NCBI RefSeq assembly: GCF_013283785.1
Contig: NZ_JABCPZ010000084.1
Coordinates: forward strand, 1 to 41,019
Direction of reading: 5' to 3'
Length of the DNA stretch: 41,019 nucleotides
Origin: Nonomuraea antri
GTDB lineage: Bacteria > Actinomycetota > Actinomycetes > Streptosporangiales > Streptosporangiaceae
Shown: positions 7,803 to 16,113 of the stretch, piece by piece
Numbering within the stretch: position 1 is the stretch's first letter
Layout of the letters: every line of letters starts with the position of its first letter
Notes under the pieces: model-generated
Seen by the model: only the letters and a program-made list of their open reading frames with translations
The model's database searches: none
Told to the model about the DNA's origin: nothing
Made by a program: the position numbers and the translations under genes

Positions 7803-8893
7803 CTCTGCTCTATTCCGAGGTCGAGGAGGAGCTGCGGGCGGCGGTGCGCGGCCTGCTCGCCGACCGGTGCCCGCCCGGCACGGTGCTGAAGCGGATCGAG
7901 TCCGAGCCGGATCGCCGCGAGCCCCTCGACTCCGCGAGCTCCGTGTACGACCCGGACCTGTGGAAGACGCTGGCCGGCGAGATCGGCGTGGCCGGGCTGC
8001 TCATCCCGGAGGAGCACGGCGGCGCGGGCGCCTCGGCCAGCGAGGTCGCGGTGGTGCTGGAGGAGCTGGGCCGGGGCGTGGCGCCGGTGCCGTTCTTCAC
8101 CAGCTCGGTCATGGCGACGTACGCGCTGGTGCGGGCCGGGGGAGCGGGCGAGCTGCTGGCGGAGCTGGCCGAAGGGCGCAAGACCGCGGCGCTGGTGGTG
8201 TCGTTCGCGGCGGGGCCGTACCGGCCGGGGCTGAACTCCTCGGTGCGGCTGGAGGACGGGCGGCTGACCGGGTCGGTGCGCGGCGTGGCCGGGGCCGAGG
8301 TGGCGGACGTGCTGCTGGTGCCGTTCGGCGGGCGGCTCTACCGGGTGGAGGGCGCGAGCGTCGAGGTGGTGCCGTCGCTGGACCTGACCAGACCGGTCTC
8401 GACCGTGACGCTGCCGGGCCCGGCGGCCGACGTTGGCGCGTGCGACCTGGCCGAGGTGTTGCGGTTCTCCGCCGGGCTGCTGGCCTCCGAGCAGTACGGG
8501 ATGGCGCAGTGGTGTCTGGACGCGACGCTGGCCTACGTCAAGGAGCGGCACCAGTTCGCCCGGCCGATCGGCTCGTTCCAGGCGATCAAGCATCGGCTGG
8601 CCGATCTCTGGCTGGACGTGGTCAGGGCCAGGGCGGCGGCCCGTGGCGCGGCGGCGGATCCGTCCGAGTTGTCGGTGGCGGTGGCCCAGGCGTGGAACGC
8701 GGACGTGGCCGTGCACGCGGCGGAGGAGGCGCTGCAGTTGCACGGTGGCATCGGGATGACCTGGGAGCATCCCGTGCATCTCTATCTCAAGCGGGCCAAG
8801 GCCGCGCAGATCGCGCTCGGCACGCCGGGCGACCATCGCGAGGCGCTGGCCTCACTGGCCGACGTCCCCGGCCCCGAGGGACCTCAGCAGTAG
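7799..8893 (+). CDS. Acyl-CoA dehydrogenase-like partner subunit lacking the catalytic Glu
   Basis: 364 residues from the ATG at 7799, which overlaps the preceding TGA. The N-terminal helical domain (GLLIPEEHGGAGASASEVAVVLEELGRG) and the C-terminal bundle (FARPIGSFQAIKHRLADLWLD; LQLHGGIGMTWEHPVHLYLKRA) are well kept. The position of the catalytic base reads LGTPGDHRE instead of the EGG/EGT pattern, so it is probably a structural, FAD-sharing partner of the preceding enzyme. The gene's 3' end overlaps the end of the convergent TetR gene by 42 bp. The polypeptide is GC-rich and codon use matches its neighbours. Confidence 0.87.
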   Translation: MTLLYSEVEEELRAAVRGLLADRCPPGTVLKRIESEPDRREPLDSASSVYDPDLWKTLAGEIGVAGLLIPEEHGGAGASASEVAVVLEELGRGVAPVPFFTSSVMATYALVRAGGAGELLAELAEGRKTAALVVSFAAGPYRPGLNSSVRLEDGRLTGSVRGVAGAEVADVLLVPFGGRLYRVEGASVEVVPSLDLTRPVSTVTLPGPAADVGACDLAEVLRFSAGLLASEQYGMAQWCLDATLAYVKERHQFARPIGSFQAIKHRLADLWLDVVRARAAARGAAADPSELSVAVAQAWNADVAVHAAEEALQLHGGIGMTWEHPVHLYLKRAKAAQIALGTPGDHREALASLADVPGPEGPQQ

Positions 8894-9442
8894 GTCGGCG
8901 AAGTGCTTGCCCACCTGGGCGCCGGTGAGCGGCCCCGCCGCGTGGAACCAGGTGCCCAGGTGGTGCACCGAGCCGAAGAAGTAGTCGACGACCAGCTCGG
9001 CCGGGACCTTGTCGCTGAAGACGCCCGCGCGCTGGCCCTGGGCGACCAGGTCGCGGAAGCGTTCGTGGTAGCGGCGGCGCTCGGCGCGCACGTTCTTCTG
9101 CGTCTCGGGCGCGAGCAGGTGCATGGACCTGAAGAAGATCTTGGAGTCGTCCAGGTTCGCGGTCGTGGTCTCCACGACGTCGGCGGCGGCCCGGTGCAGG
9201 CGCTCGGTGAGCGTGCCGGGACCGTCGGCGATCTGGGTCAGGCGATCCATCTGCATGCGGAGGAGCCGGGCATAGATCTCGTGCAGCAGATCATCTTTTG
9301 AGTCGAAATAGTGGTACATGGCGCCCTTGGTGACGCCGGCCGCGAGCACGATCTCCTGAACGGACGTGCTCTCGAAGCCGCGCTCGGCGAACAGCCGAGT
9401 CGCCTCGGCCAGCAGCCGCTGCCGTACCGATTCTTCCTTCAC
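8852..9442 (-). CDS. TetR-family regulator of the acyl-CoA dehydrogenase operon
   Basis: About 196 residues. The N-terminal helix-turn-helix (RQRLLAEATRLFAERGFESTSVQEIVLAAGVTKGAMYHYF) is canonical. The C-terminal half resembles the TetR_C domains of fatty-acid and acyl-CoA responsive regulators (DYFFGSVHHLGTWFHAAGP). The frame is open to an ATG at 9472, but the GTG at 9442 has an ideal AAGGGGGA ribosome site six bases upstream, so I choose it. A perfect palindrome overlaps the probable promoter at 9473-9486. A near copy precedes the dehydrogenase operon 4 kb away. It is convergent with the last dehydrogenase gene and overlaps it by 42 bp. The likely effector is an acyl-CoA (inference). Confidence 0.87.
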   Translation of the reverse strand: MKEESVRQRLLAEATRLFAERGFESTSVQEIVLAAGVTKGAMYHYFDSKDDLLHEIYARLLRMQMDRLTQIADGPGTLTERLHRAAADVVETTTANLDDSKIFFRSMHLLAPETQKNVRAERRRYHERFRDLVAQGQRAGVFSDKVPAELVVDYFFGSVHHLGTWFHAAGPLTGAQVGKHFADLLLRSLGAGDVGQ

Positions 9443-9472
9443 TTGGTCCCCCTTGGTCACGCTGCACAGCAT

Positions 9473-9486
9473 ACCGACTGGTCGGT
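9473..9486. promoter_or_regulatory. Perfect TetR palindrome upstream of the regulator gene
   Basis: ACCGACTGGTCGGT is a perfect 14-bp inverted repeat. On the minus strand it directly precedes a TATGCT -10-like hexamer (9472-9467), which places it between -35 and -10 of the regulator's own promoter. It matches the site at 5413-5428, which implies autorepression plus operon control. Confidence 0.8.
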
Positions 9487-9616
9487 TGATGGTCTTGCGG
9501 GTTCTAATTCCGTCACCTTAGGCTCCCCTTGGTTCTGTATTGGGTATCAGGTGACCGGCGAGGGATCTTCGGCGTGGCAGATCCTTATGGTTTTCGACTC
9601 ATTCGGGGAGTTTGCC

Positions 9617-10384
9617 GTGCCCGGTGGCTCTATCTACGTGCAGCAGGACGCGAAGTTCACGGGAGCGTCCCCGCAGTGGTACTACGAGAAGTACTGGCGC
9701 GAAGGGGCGCAGAGCAGACGTAGGGCCAGAGCGGCCAAGGCGGCCGTGGCATTCGTCATCGGGTTCGCCGTCGCGCTCAGGTTCGACCTGGCCGGTGGCG
9801 CCGTCTACGGTCTGGTGCTCGCCGTCGCCACGGCCGTGGGTGATTGGTACTACGGCTGGCGGTCGTTCCGCAAGACCGCCGTGTGGCGCGGGCAGCGCCG
9901 CGGCGAGGTGATCACCGGCAAACTGCTGCGCCGTTCGCTGGGCAAGCTCGGCTACAGCGTGCTCGACGGACGGGCCATCCGCGGCCAGGCGTCCATCGAC
10001 CATCTGGTGATCGGCCCGGCCGGCATCTGGATCGTCGACAACGAGTCGTGGGCGCCCGACGTCGAGATCGCCTCGTACAACGGCCGGCTGTTCTTCGGCG
10101 AGAAATACGGCACCAAGGTGGCCAAGCCGCTGGTCGACACCGCCGAGGCGTTCGCCGAGCTGCTGACCAGGGAGACCGGCATCCCGGTGACGATCGCGCC
10201 CATGCTGGCCGTGCACTGCGGCCTGCTGCCGCGCGGCGGGCTGCTGATGGCCGAAGGGCTCACGCTGCTCAAGCCCGGCCTGGCGGCCAAGGTCGTCCGC
10301 GCCGCCGAGGGCGTGGCGTACAGCAGGGAGCAGATCGAACTGCTCACCCGCACGGCGGCGCGGGAGCTGCAGAAGGCGGCCTGA
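9617..10384 (+). CDS. NERD-domain membrane protein
   Basis: 255 residues from GTG 9617, chosen because GGGGAG lies six bases upstream. Two hydrophobic helices (about residues 40-75: KAAVAFVIGFAVAL and AVYGLVLAVATAVGDWYYG) are followed by a NERD (nuclease-related) domain: WRGQRRGEVITGKLLRRSLGKLGY, then IDHLVIGPAGIWIVDNESW. NERD domains normally end this strand with an E-x-K motif. Here the Lys is absent (VDNESW), so nuclease activity is doubtful. It is divergent from the TetR gene, and its TGA abuts the stop of the convergent VWA gene with no gap. Function is unknown; DNA processing or DNA binding at the membrane is possible. Confidence 0.75.
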   Translation: MPGGSIYVQQDAKFTGASPQWYYEKYWREGAQSRRRARAAKAAVAFVIGFAVALRFDLAGGAVYGLVLAVATAVGDWYYGWRSFRKTAVWRGQRRGEVITGKLLRRSLGKLGYSVLDGRAIRGQASIDHLVIGPAGIWIVDNESWAPDVEIASYNGRLFFGEKYGTKVAKPLVDTAEAFAELLTRETGIPVTIAPMLAVHCGLLPRGGLLMAEGLTLLKPGLAAKVVRAAEGVAYSREQIELLTRTAARELQKAA

Positions 10385-11746
10385 TCAGGCCAGGGTCTCG
10401 ATGAACGCGGTGAGCTGGGCGACGTTGCGGCACTCGTGCATCGGCACGACCGAGGCGTAGTCGCTCGCCACCGAGTCGCCGGTGTCCCACTGCCGCCGCG
10501 GCTCCGGGTTCAGCCAGTACGCGTGCCGCGACCGCGACACCAGCGACTTGAGCGTGTCGAGCGCGGGCGGCTGGTAGTTGGACCTGGCGTCGCCGAGGAT
10601 CAGCAACGACGTCCTGGGGCCGATCGCGTCGGCGTACCGCTCGGCGAACCGTTCCAGCGCGTGGCCGTAGTTGGTGCGGCCGAACCTGACCATGTCGGCC
10701 TCGTTCGCCAGCCGGGTCATGGCCTCCACCACGTCCGCGCCGGGCACGAAGAACCTGGTGATCTCGTCCACGGTGTCGACGAAGCCGAACGCGCGCACCT
10801 TGGTGAACTGCTCTCGCAGCGCGTACGTGAGCAGCAGCGTGAAGTGCGCGAACGACGAGACCGAGTCGCTGGTGTCACAGAGGATGACCAGCTCCGGCTT
10901 GTGCGGGCGGGGCGGCTTGAAATGGGTGGTCAGCGGCACGCCGCCGCTCTGCAGCGAGGCCCGCATGGTCCTGCGGAAGTCCAGCCGGCCGCGCCTGCCC
11001 TTCCTGTGCTTGATCGTCAGCCGTGCGGCCAGCCGCCTGGCCAGCGGGTGGACCTCCCTGCGCAGCCTGGCCAGGTCGGCCTTGGTTACGCGGAGGAAGT
11101 CGATCTGGTCGAGCGGCGGGCGGACGGCCGAGCGGGCGATGCGCTCGATGCCCGAGTCCTCGGCGATGCGGCGGCGCACGTCGGTGGCCACGGCGTCCTC
11201 GAAGCGCTTGATGCCGGCGTTCACGCGCTGGCGGGCGGTCTTCTCGGCCAGTCCGCCGCGCTCCCGCCCGGCCAGGACCTGCTGCAGGATGCGGGCCATC
11301 AGGGTCTCCGGCGACAGGGCGCGCAGGACGCTGTAGGAGAACCAGTTCTGCCGGCCGGGGCCGGCCTCCTGGCGGCCGAAGCGTTCGACCATGGCCTGGG
11401 CGAACTCCCGGATCTCCGCCTCCGTGCCCTCGGTGAGGAGGTGGGCCAGGTAGTCGCGCAGGTCGGGGAGCGGCGCCTGGTCCGGGTTCACCGGGCGTTC
11501 CTGACGCTTTCCGTACCTGCCGGACGTGGCGGCCGGGAACCAGAGGTCGAACAGCACGTCGAACCCGGGCCGGTAGGCCGGCTTCTTCACCAGCGTGGCC
11601 GCGTAGGCGGCGCGCAGCGACTCGCGGTCGATCAGGTCGATCACCGCCAGCGCGCGGGCCGCGTCGAGCCCTTCGGCCAGCGACACCGGCACCCCCGCTT
11701 CACGCAGCGCGTGCACGAATCCCACGTGCCTGTCGACCAGCGACAT
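10385..11746 (-). CDS. VWA-domain protein, CoxE-like partner of the MoxR ATPase
   Basis: 453 residues starting at the ATG at 11746, which overlaps the MoxR stop by one base (TGATG). The N-terminal half is a helical CoxE-type region (VRRRIAEDSGIERIARSAVRPPLDQIDF). The C-terminal half is a von Willebrand A domain with the MIDAS motif DTSDSVS (D-x-S-x-S) in ELVILCDTSDSVSSFAHF and a later ILGDARSNY. MoxR-VWA pairs act as chaperone systems that insert metals or activate enzymes. No client gene is adjacent, so the target is unknown. Confidence 0.87.
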   Translation of the reverse strand: MSLVDRHVGFVHALREAGVPVSLAEGLDAARALAVIDLIDRESLRAAYAATLVKKPAYRPGFDVLFDLWFPAATSGRYGKRQERPVNPDQAPLPDLRDYLAHLLTEGTEAEIREFAQAMVERFGRQEAGPGRQNWFSYSVLRALSPETLMARILQQVLAGRERGGLAEKTARQRVNAGIKRFEDAVATDVRRRIAEDSGIERIARSAVRPPLDQIDFLRVTKADLARLRREVHPLARRLAARLTIKHRKGRRGRLDFRRTMRASLQSGGVPLTTHFKPPRPHKPELVILCDTSDSVSSFAHFTLLLTYALREQFTKVRAFGFVDTVDEITRFFVPGADVVEAMTRLANEADMVRFGRTNYGHALERFAERYADAIGPRTSLLILGDARSNYQPPALDTLKSLVSRSRHAYWLNPEPRRQWDTGDSVASDYASVVPMHECRNVAQLTAFIETLA

Positions 11747-12579
11747 CAGCCCAGACCCAGTTCCTTGATCGCACGGGTCTGGTCGGAGACGTGCTTGAGC
11801 ACGACCCCGAGCGTGCCCGCCACCGTCGCCTCGTCCAGGTCCTCGCGGCCCAGCGCCAGCAGCGTGTTGGCCCAGTCGACCGTCTCGGCCACCGACGGCG
11901 CCTTCTTCAGCTCCAGCGACCGCAGCGTGGCCACCGTCCTGGCCAGCTGCTCGGCCAGGTCGGCGCGGATCGTCGGCACCTGGCTGAGCACGATGTCGCG
12001 CTCGCGCTCCGGCGTCGGGTACTCGATGTGCAGGTAGAGACAGCGCCGCTTGAGCGCCTCGGACAGCTCGCGCGTCGCGTTCGAGGTCAGCACCACGAAC
12101 GGCTTGCGCACCGCGCTGATCGTGCCCAGCTCCGGGATCGTCACCTGGAAGTCCGACAGCAGCTCCAGCAGCAGGCCCTCGACCTCGACGTCGGCCTTGT
12201 CCGTCTCGTCGATGAGCAGCACGGCCGGCGACTCGGACCTGATCGCCTTGAGCAGCGGGCGTTCCAGCAGGAACTCCTCGCTGAAGATGTCGTCGTCGTC
12301 GCTGGTGGCCTGGATGCGCAGGAGCTGCTTCTTGTAGTTCCACTCGTACAGGGCGCGGGCCTCGTCCAGGCCCTCGTAGCACTGCAGGCGGATCAGCTCG
12401 GCGCCGGTGGCCAGCGCCACCGCCTTGGCCAGCTGCGTCTTCCCCACGCCCGCCGGCCCTTCGACCAGCAGCGGCTTGCCCAGCGCGGCGGCCAGGAACA
12501 CCGAGGTGGAGATGGCGTCGTCGGAGAGGTAGTCCACGGCGGCGAGCCGCTCGGTCACTTCGGCGGGCGAGTCGAACAT
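11746..12579 (-). CDS. MoxR-family AAA+ ATPase
   Basis: 277 residues from the ATG at 12579 with AGGAG (complement of 12585-12589) six bases upstream; a TTG one codon earlier is in frame. It has Walker A GPAGVGKTQLAKA, Walker B LLIDETDKAD, sensor 1 VVLTSNATRELSEALKRRC and the MoxR-typical lid domain. It is an AAA+ chaperone that works with the VWA protein translated from the overlapping downstream start. A possible -10 element TAGAAT (complement of 12641-12646) lies upstream, divergent from the tRNA-Lys promoter. Confidence 0.92.
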   Translation of the reverse strand: MFDSPAEVTERLAAVDYLSDDAISTSVFLAAALGKPLLVEGPAGVGKTQLAKAVALATGAELIRLQCYEGLDEARALYEWNYKKQLLRIQATSDDDDIFSEEFLLERPLLKAIRSESPAVLLIDETDKADVEVEGLLLELLSDFQVTIPELGTISAVRKPFVVLTSNATRELSEALKRRCLYLHIEYPTPERERDIVLSQVPTIRADLAEQLARTVATLRSLELKKAPSVAETVDWANTLLALGREDLDEATVAGTLGVVLKHVSDQTRAIKELGLG

Positions 12580-12671
12580 CAACGCTCCTGTCTGCGGGCC
12601 GGAGGGCCGGTGGCCTGCGGGGCCTCCGGGGCCGAACTTTATTCTAGCCTCACCGGCTCCGCGGAAACCGA

Positions 12672-12701
12672 TTCGACCTACATGCGGAGTACCGGTATAT
12701 T
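12672..12701 (+). promoter_or_regulatory. Probable promoter of the tRNA-Lys gene
   Basis: TTCGAC (12672-12677), an 18-bp spacer and TATATT (12696-12701) form a sigma70-type promoter. The expected start is about five bases before the mature tRNA. The TATATT stands out in otherwise GC-rich DNA. Confidence 0.55.
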
Positions 12702-12712
12702 CCTCTCTGCAA

Positions 12713-12786
12713 GCGCCGCTAGCTCAGTTGGTCAGAGCAGCTGACTCTTAATCAGCGGGTCCGGGGTTCGAGTCCCTGGCGGCGCA
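12713..12786 (+). tRNA. tRNA-Lys(CTT)
   Basis: A 74-nt cloverleaf can be folded by eye. The 7-bp acceptor stem is GCGCCGC/GCGGCGC, the D-arm holds AGCTCAGTTGGTCAGAGC, and the anticodon arm is CTGACT-CTT-AATCAG. The T-arm CGGGG-TTCGAGT-CCCTG has one G-T pair. The discriminator base is A. CC follows but the terminal A of CCA is not encoded. The anticodon CTT reads AAG (Lys). Confidence 0.97.
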
Positions 12787-12794
12787 CCGCACCG

Positions 12795-12821
12795 AAACCC
12801 CAGCTCAGTGAGCTGGGGTTT
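12795..12821 (+). terminator. Intrinsic terminator of the tRNA-Lys gene
   Basis: AAACCCCAGCTCA (12795-12807) pairs perfectly with TGAGCTGGGGTTT (12809-12821), followed by TCTTGGTTTT. It starts nine bases after the tRNA. A degenerate copy of this element occurs at 24530-24562. Confidence 0.9.
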
Positions 12822-12901
12822 CTTGGTTTTCGAAGGGCTCCGGCGGGGTTGAGCCGCTCGACCGGGAGCAGCATGTCCCGATCCGGATGACCGGCGCCGG
12901 A

Positions 12902-12939
12902 GATTGTCTGAAGTGGCGGACCCGGGCTGGCAGACAATC
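12902..12939. promoter_or_regulatory. Inverted repeat upstream of the SARP gene
   Basis: GATTGTCTG (12902-12910) and CAGACAATC (12931-12939) are perfect 9-bp inverted arms around a 20-bp spacer, about 134 bp before the SARP start. This is the only obvious structure in the 250-bp stretch between the tRNA terminator and the regulator. It could be a protein-binding site or a hairpin. No matching second copy was seen. Confidence 0.5.
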
Positions 12940-13072
12940 CTCCGTCTGCTGAAACTGATCTCCGGCCCCTGGAACCGAGCACGTTCGTCGTCGACGGAGG
13001 TCGCATCGGGGGTGATCGTGCTCGACCACGGCCGCGCAATCCACGACAACTCCTCAAGGGGAGGGCGACACG

Positions 13073-14893
13073 TTGCGGTTCAGGTTGCTAGGTCCCACGC
13101 AAGCGATGTCCGACGACGGACGGGAGATCCGCCTCGGGCCGGCCAAGCAGCGGTCCGTGCTCGCGATGCTCCTGTCGGACGCGGGCGAGGTAGTCCTGGG
13201 TGACCAGCTCGTGGATGGGCTGTGGGGGGCGGCCGCGCCTCCGGGGGCGCGGGGCACCCTGCACTCCTACATCGCCCGGCTGCGCGGGGTCCTGCACGCG
13301 GGCGGAGTCGAGCTGGAACGCCACGCGGGCGGTTACCTGCTGCCGATCGAGCCGGAGCGGGTCGACCTGCACCGTTTCCTGCGGCTCGTCGACGAGGCGC
13401 AGGTCGTCCACGAGGGCAGGCAGGCGACGGCGCTGCTGCATGAGGCCCTCGACCTGTGCCGGCACGAGCCTCTGGCGGGCCTGCCCGGCCCCTGGGCCGC
13501 GGGCGCCCGGGTCCGGCTCGGCGAGGTACGGGTGGCCGCTGCGCTCCGCTACCACGAGATTCAGCTCGACTCCGGACACGCGGAGCGGGTCGTGGCGCGC
13601 ATCCACGAGATGGCGCCGGCCCATCTCCTGGACGAGCGGCTGGCCGCCCAGCTCATGACGGCGCTGTGCCGATGCGGGCGGCAGGTGGCGGCGGTGCGGG
13701 TTTACGAGGAGTTCGCGGAGCACCTGGAGAGCCGGCTCGGCGTCACCCCTGGACCGGAGTTGCGCACCCTGCTTCAGCAGATCCTGCTGGCCCACCCCGA
13801 GTCGACGAGCTCGAAGACGACCCGCGCGCCGGGCGGCGGCGGCCCGTTCCAGCTTCCCGCCGCGCTCGCCGACTTCGTCGGCCGCGAGCCGGCCCTGCGC
13901 GAGCTGTCCGGGCATCTCCTCGCCGGCCGCGAGCACGGCGTCGGCATGGCGGTGATCTCGGGCCCGGCCGGCGTGGGCAAGAGCGCGCTGGCCGTGCACG
14001 CCGCCCACCGGTTGCGCGACGCCTTTCCCGACGGCCAGCTCTACGTGGACCTGCACGGGCTGGACCCGCGTCCCGCCGACCCCGCCGCCGTACTCGAACG
14101 GTTCCTGCGGGCGCTGAACGTCGATCACCGTTCGATCCCGGACGGTTTGGAGCCGCGCGCCGAGATGTACCGCGCCCTGCTCGCCGGGCGGCGGATGGTC
14201 GTGGTGCTGGACGGCGCCGCCGGCGAGGCGCAGATCCAGCCGCTGCTTCCCGGTACGCCCGGCTGCGCGGTCGTGGTGACCAGCAGGTACCGGCTGGCGG
14301 GGCTACCCGGGGCGGGAAAGTGGCACCTCGGCATGCTCACCCGCGATCAGGCGCTGGAACTGCTGAGCAGGATCGTCGGGCACGAGCGAGTGTCACGGGA
14401 GCCGGAGCCGTCGGCTGCCCTGATCGAGCGATGCGCGGGACTGCCACTGGCCGTCCGGATCGCGGGGGCCCGCCTCGCCGCCCGCCCGCACTGGCCGGTC
14501 CGGCACCTGGTGGGCAAGCTGTCCGGCCCCCGGCGCTGCCTCGACGAGCTGAGCCACGGCCCGGCCGACGTGCGTGCGGCGCTGGCCGCGGCCTACCGGC
14601 TGCTGGACGCGCCGGCCCGCCACCTGTTCCGGCTGCTCGGACTGGTCGAGGCGCGGCCCTTCCCGGCGTCGGTGGCCGCCGCGCTCGTCGGTGCGGCCCT
14701 GCCCGCGGTGCACGACACGCTGGCCAGGCTCGTGGACCTCTGCCTGCTCGACGCGTCGGCCGACGACGCCGGAGAGATCAGCTTCGAGATGCACGAGCTG
14801 ACTCGGGCGTACGCGCGGGAGCGGGCCATGACCGAGGACCCCGCACTTGAACGGACCCGCGCCCTGGCCCGGGTGCCATCGCATCCGGCCTGA
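13073..14893 (+). CDS. SARP-family transcriptional activator with NB-ARC ATPase domain
   Basis: 606 residues starting at TTG 13073, with GGGGAGGG upstream. The OmpR-like winged helix (residues 1-95: LRFRLLGP...LGPAKQRSVLAMLL...GTLHSYIARLRGVL) and the bacterial transcriptional activation domain (about 96-245, ending EFAEHLESRLGVTPGPELRTLLQQIL) define a SARP. An NB-ARC-type ATPase follows, with Walker A GPAGVGKSAL at residues 297-306, VVVLDGAAGE and the helical lid. It ends after the lid without the TPR domain of AfsR-type proteins, so it is a medium-length SARP. It converges on the peptide operon, whose promoter carries three 11-bp direct repeats of the kind SARPs bind. It is probably the pathway-specific activator. 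Confidence 0.9.
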   Translation: MRFRLLGPTQAMSDDGREIRLGPAKQRSVLAMLLSDAGEVVLGDQLVDGLWGAAAPPGARGTLHSYIARLRGVLHAGGVELERHAGGYLLPIEPERVDLHRFLRLVDEAQVVHEGRQATALLHEALDLCRHEPLAGLPGPWAAGARVRLGEVRVAAALRYHEIQLDSGHAERVVARIHEMAPAHLLDERLAAQLMTALCRCGRQVAAVRVYEEFAEHLESRLGVTPGPELRTLLQQILLAHPESTSSKTTRAPGGGGPFQLPAALADFVGREPALRELSGHLLAGREHGVGMAVISGPAGVGKSALAVHAAHRLRDAFPDGQLYVDLHGLDPRPADPAAVLERFLRALNVDHRSIPDGLEPRAEMYRALLAGRRMVVVLDGAAGEAQIQPLLPGTPGCAVVVTSRYRLAGLPGAGKWHLGMLTRDQALELLSRIVGHERVSREPEPSAALIERCAGLPLAVRIAGARLAARPHWPVRHLVGKLSGPRRCLDELSHGPADVRAALAAAYRLLDAPARHLFRLLGLVEARPFPASVAAALVGAALPAVHDTLARLVDLCLLDASADDAGEISFEMHELTRAYARERAMTEDPALERTRALARVPSHPA

Positions 14894-14928
14894 CGCCGGT
14901 TGGCGCCCTGCCTGCGTGTCGTGCTCGA

Positions 14929-16104
14929 TCACCACGTGACCAGCAGGTCCACCGGATGCGGCGTGAGCCGTCCTGGCCGGCGACGCGGCATGTCGTCGGG
15001 GAAGGCCAGCCGCAGCCGGGGGAACCTCCGGGGCAAGGCGGCGAAGAGCACCTGCAGCTCGGCGCGCGCCAGCGGCGCGCCGGGGCAGTAGCGCGATCCG
15101 AAGCCGAACGTCAGGTGCGGGTTCGGGTGGCGAGTGACGTCGAAGCGCGTGGGGTCGGGGAAGACGCGGGAGTCCTGGTTGGCGTCCAGTTTTCGGACGA
15201 GGATCAGGTCACCGGTCCTGATCGCGGCCCCGGCCGCCTCGATGTCGTGGTGGGCGTAACGGACGATGCCGAGCTGTTCGGTGGCCGGGTCCTTGGGCAG
15301 CGGGTTGCGTACCCGGAGGATCTCCTCGACGGCGCCCGGCACCAGGTCCGGGTTCCGCCACAGCGCCACCCGCGCCTCCTCGTCGCCGAGCAGCAGCAGG
15401 ACTCCTTTGCTGATCGCGGCGACGGTGGTCTCGTTGCCGGCGAAGAGCAGCGTCGTGGCCAGCGCGACGACCTCCGTCTCCGTCAGCTCGCCCGAGCCGT
15501 CGGCCACGCCCAGCAGGTCCGAGATCGCGTCGTCGCCGGGTTTGTCGCGCTTGTGCCTCACCAGCTCGGTCATGTACGCCCGCAGGTTCTCCATGCCCGA
15601 GCGCGCCCGCTGGTGGTCATCGGCGTGTGTCCAGTCGTCCGACCAGCGGTGGAACCGGTCACGGTCCTCCACGGGCACTCCCAGCAGCATCGCGACGACG
15701 AGCGCGGGCAGCGGCTGGGACACCGCCTGGTGGAAGTCGGCGGGCCGGGGCAGCGCGGCCAGGTCGTCGAGCAACCGTTCCGTCAGTTCCCGGATCTGCG
15801 GACGCAGGGCCTCCGACTGGCCGGAGGAGAACGCGCGGGCCATCAGCCGCCGCATCCTGGCATGCTCGGCCCGCTCGGTCTCCACCGTGCCCCATGGGCG
15901 GCCGAACAAGGTGGACTCCGAGAAACGTGGCGCGTTGGCCGGGTCCGGGTGGGACCGGCCGACCCGGTTGTCGGCCAGCAACGCCCTGGCGGCGTCATAA
16001 CCGGTCACGAGCCAGGCGGGATCGCCGGCGGGTGTGGTGATCCTGCGGATGCCCGGGCAGCCCTCGGGCTTCCCGTCCTGCACGCTGTCCTGCATGCCTT
16101 CCAT
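14929..16104 (-). CDS. Cytochrome P450 of the RiPP operon
   Basis: 391-residue soluble bacterial P450. The I-helix oxygen-binding motif FAGNETT, the K-helix ExxR (EILR) and the heme loop FGFGSRYCPGAPLAR with proximal Cys340 are all intact. The ATG at 16104 follows AAGGAGGAGG, which overlaps the stop of the MFS gene, so it is translated from the same message as the last gene of the operon. In RiPP pathways P450s hydroxylate or crosslink Tyr, Trp or other side chains. The predicted precursor has one Tyr, near its C-terminus, so hydroxylation or ring closure at that residue is conceivable but unproven. Its stop faces the SARP stop 35 bp away. Confidence 0.92.
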   Translation of the reverse strand: MEGMQDSVQDGKPEGCPGIRRITTPAGDPAWLVTGYDAARALLADNRVGRSHPDPANAPRFSESTLFGRPWGTVETERAEHARMRRLMARAFSSGQSEALRPQIRELTERLLDDLAALPRPADFHQAVSQPLPALVVAMLLGVPVEDRDRFHRWSDDWTHADDHQRARSGMENLRAYMTELVRHKRDKPGDDAISDLLGVADGSGELTETEVVALATTLLFAGNETTVAAISKGVLLLLGDEEARVALWRNPDLVPGAVEEILRVRNPLPKDPATEQLGIVRYAHHDIEAAGAAIRTGDLILVRKLDANQDSRVFPDPTRFDVTRHPNPHLTFGFGSRYCPGAPLARAELQVLFAALPRRFPRLRLAFPDDMPRRRPGRLTPHPVDLLVTW

Positions 16105-16113
16105 GCCTCCTCC

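Noticed and set aside
9617..10384. Active NERD nuclease
   Set aside because: The expected E-x-K catalytic element reads VDNESW, so activity cannot be claimed.
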